Shown piece after piece: positions 63,493 to 64,000 of a DNA stretch of 64,000 bases. The DNA comes from Caprella mutica (lineage: Eukaryota; Arthropoda; Malacostraca; Amphipoda; Caprellidae). The stretch lies in assembly GCA_947561585.1 (NCBI GenBank), contig CANNZV010000256.1, positions 248,001 to 312,000 of the forward strand, given 5' to 3'. A program made the position numbers and the translations under genes. How positions within the stretch are numbered: the first letter of the stretch is position 1; every line of letters starts with the position of its first letter. The notes beneath the pieces are model-generated. The model saw nothing but the letters and a program-made list of their open reading frames with translations. It searched no databases and had not been told where the DNA came from.

Positions 63493-64000
63493 TATCCACC
63501 TCATATTAAGTGTCCATCGATACAATGCTGCAAGAAAAATGCTTTTATGGATAATGATTTTAATATCAACTCATCACTGGTTGGTTGGCAGGGAGCAGGA
63601 GTCAGCCGGGGATGAGCAGTAAACTGTCAGTTCTCCACAACCTTTTGCCTTCTATCCTTGCCTATAGTTATGAATTCTATTAAATTACTTTTAAAATAAT
63701 AATAATTTCAAAACTCACAATATAGATGGCAGATGGCCCTAATGTAGTTTGTTCTATCTGCTAGTTTATTGTACTGCACGTTTCATGATTGTCTAATGAC
63801 CGGGCAGAAGGTTTCGGTATACGCCTCCATATACACTTATAGATCAGTTTTTATAGCCAATCAATAAGAAAAAGCCAATTAAAAACATTATCCAAAAACT
63901 TATCTAGAAGGAACAATGTTTTAAGACGATATTCTTATTGGTAGTAACCTCATAACTTCTAACCCTATAGAGGTGCAAACCTCACGATTTAAAAGATCTT
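63493..64000. other. Terminal stretch without a recognised gene
   Basis: Short open frames only (63433-63615, overlapping the Harbinger right end). Nothing is supported. Confidence 0.5.

Overview
This is a eukaryotic, strongly AT-rich window with short exons, GT-AG introns, secreted-protein genes, several tandem satellites and many DNA-transposon relics. It looks like an invertebrate, most likely an arthropod: the transposase fragments are of arthropod-like mariner and PIF/Harbinger type. The species cannot be fixed from the sequence. There is no operon structure, CRISPR or rRNA, and I recognised no tRNA. Gene models were built by hand from splice sites and reading phase. Most long uninterrupted frames here are stop-free satellite DNA, not genes.

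Layout. (1) 62-2995 is a 32-bp minisatellite. (2) 3467-4439, minus strand: two phase-matched exons of a small secreted, prohormone-like protein with a KR site and an RGG-rich tail. (3) 8292-17041, minus strand: a five-exon DDIT4/REDD1 (Scylla/Charybdis, RTP801 family) homologue of 166 residues, with a 6.5-kb first intron that carries three short tandem arrays. (4) 17760-20833: about 154 copies of a 20-bp satellite, starting some 700 bp upstream of the DDIT4-like start codon. (5) 21-37 kb: a gene-poor stretch of transposon relics (two mariner-type transposase fragments, a LINE reverse-transcriptase fragment, MITEs with TA target sites, foldback elements) and a 16-bp satellite at 32.8-33.6 kb. 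(6) 38134-59544, plus strand: three tandem, intact four-exon genes for a secreted 254-residue protein with a Cys-rich PAN/apple-like N-terminus and an F-type-lectin/F5/8C-like C-terminus. Copies 2 and 3 lie in an approximately 8.1-8.5 kb tandem segmental duplication, and a fourth copy survives as one degenerate exon at 62.1 kb. (7) 62.3-63.5 kb: a PIF/Harbinger element with a transposase broken by three in-frame stops.

The genes do not form an obvious pathway. The DDIT4-like gene belongs to the family of stress/hypoxia-induced TOR inhibitors. The lectin-like cluster resembles a rapidly duplicating extracellular recognition family. A recurring theme is foldback-type mobile elements whose inverted ends are built from short tandem motifs. 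At least three unrelated motif families share this architecture, and two of them were carried along inside the segmental duplication.
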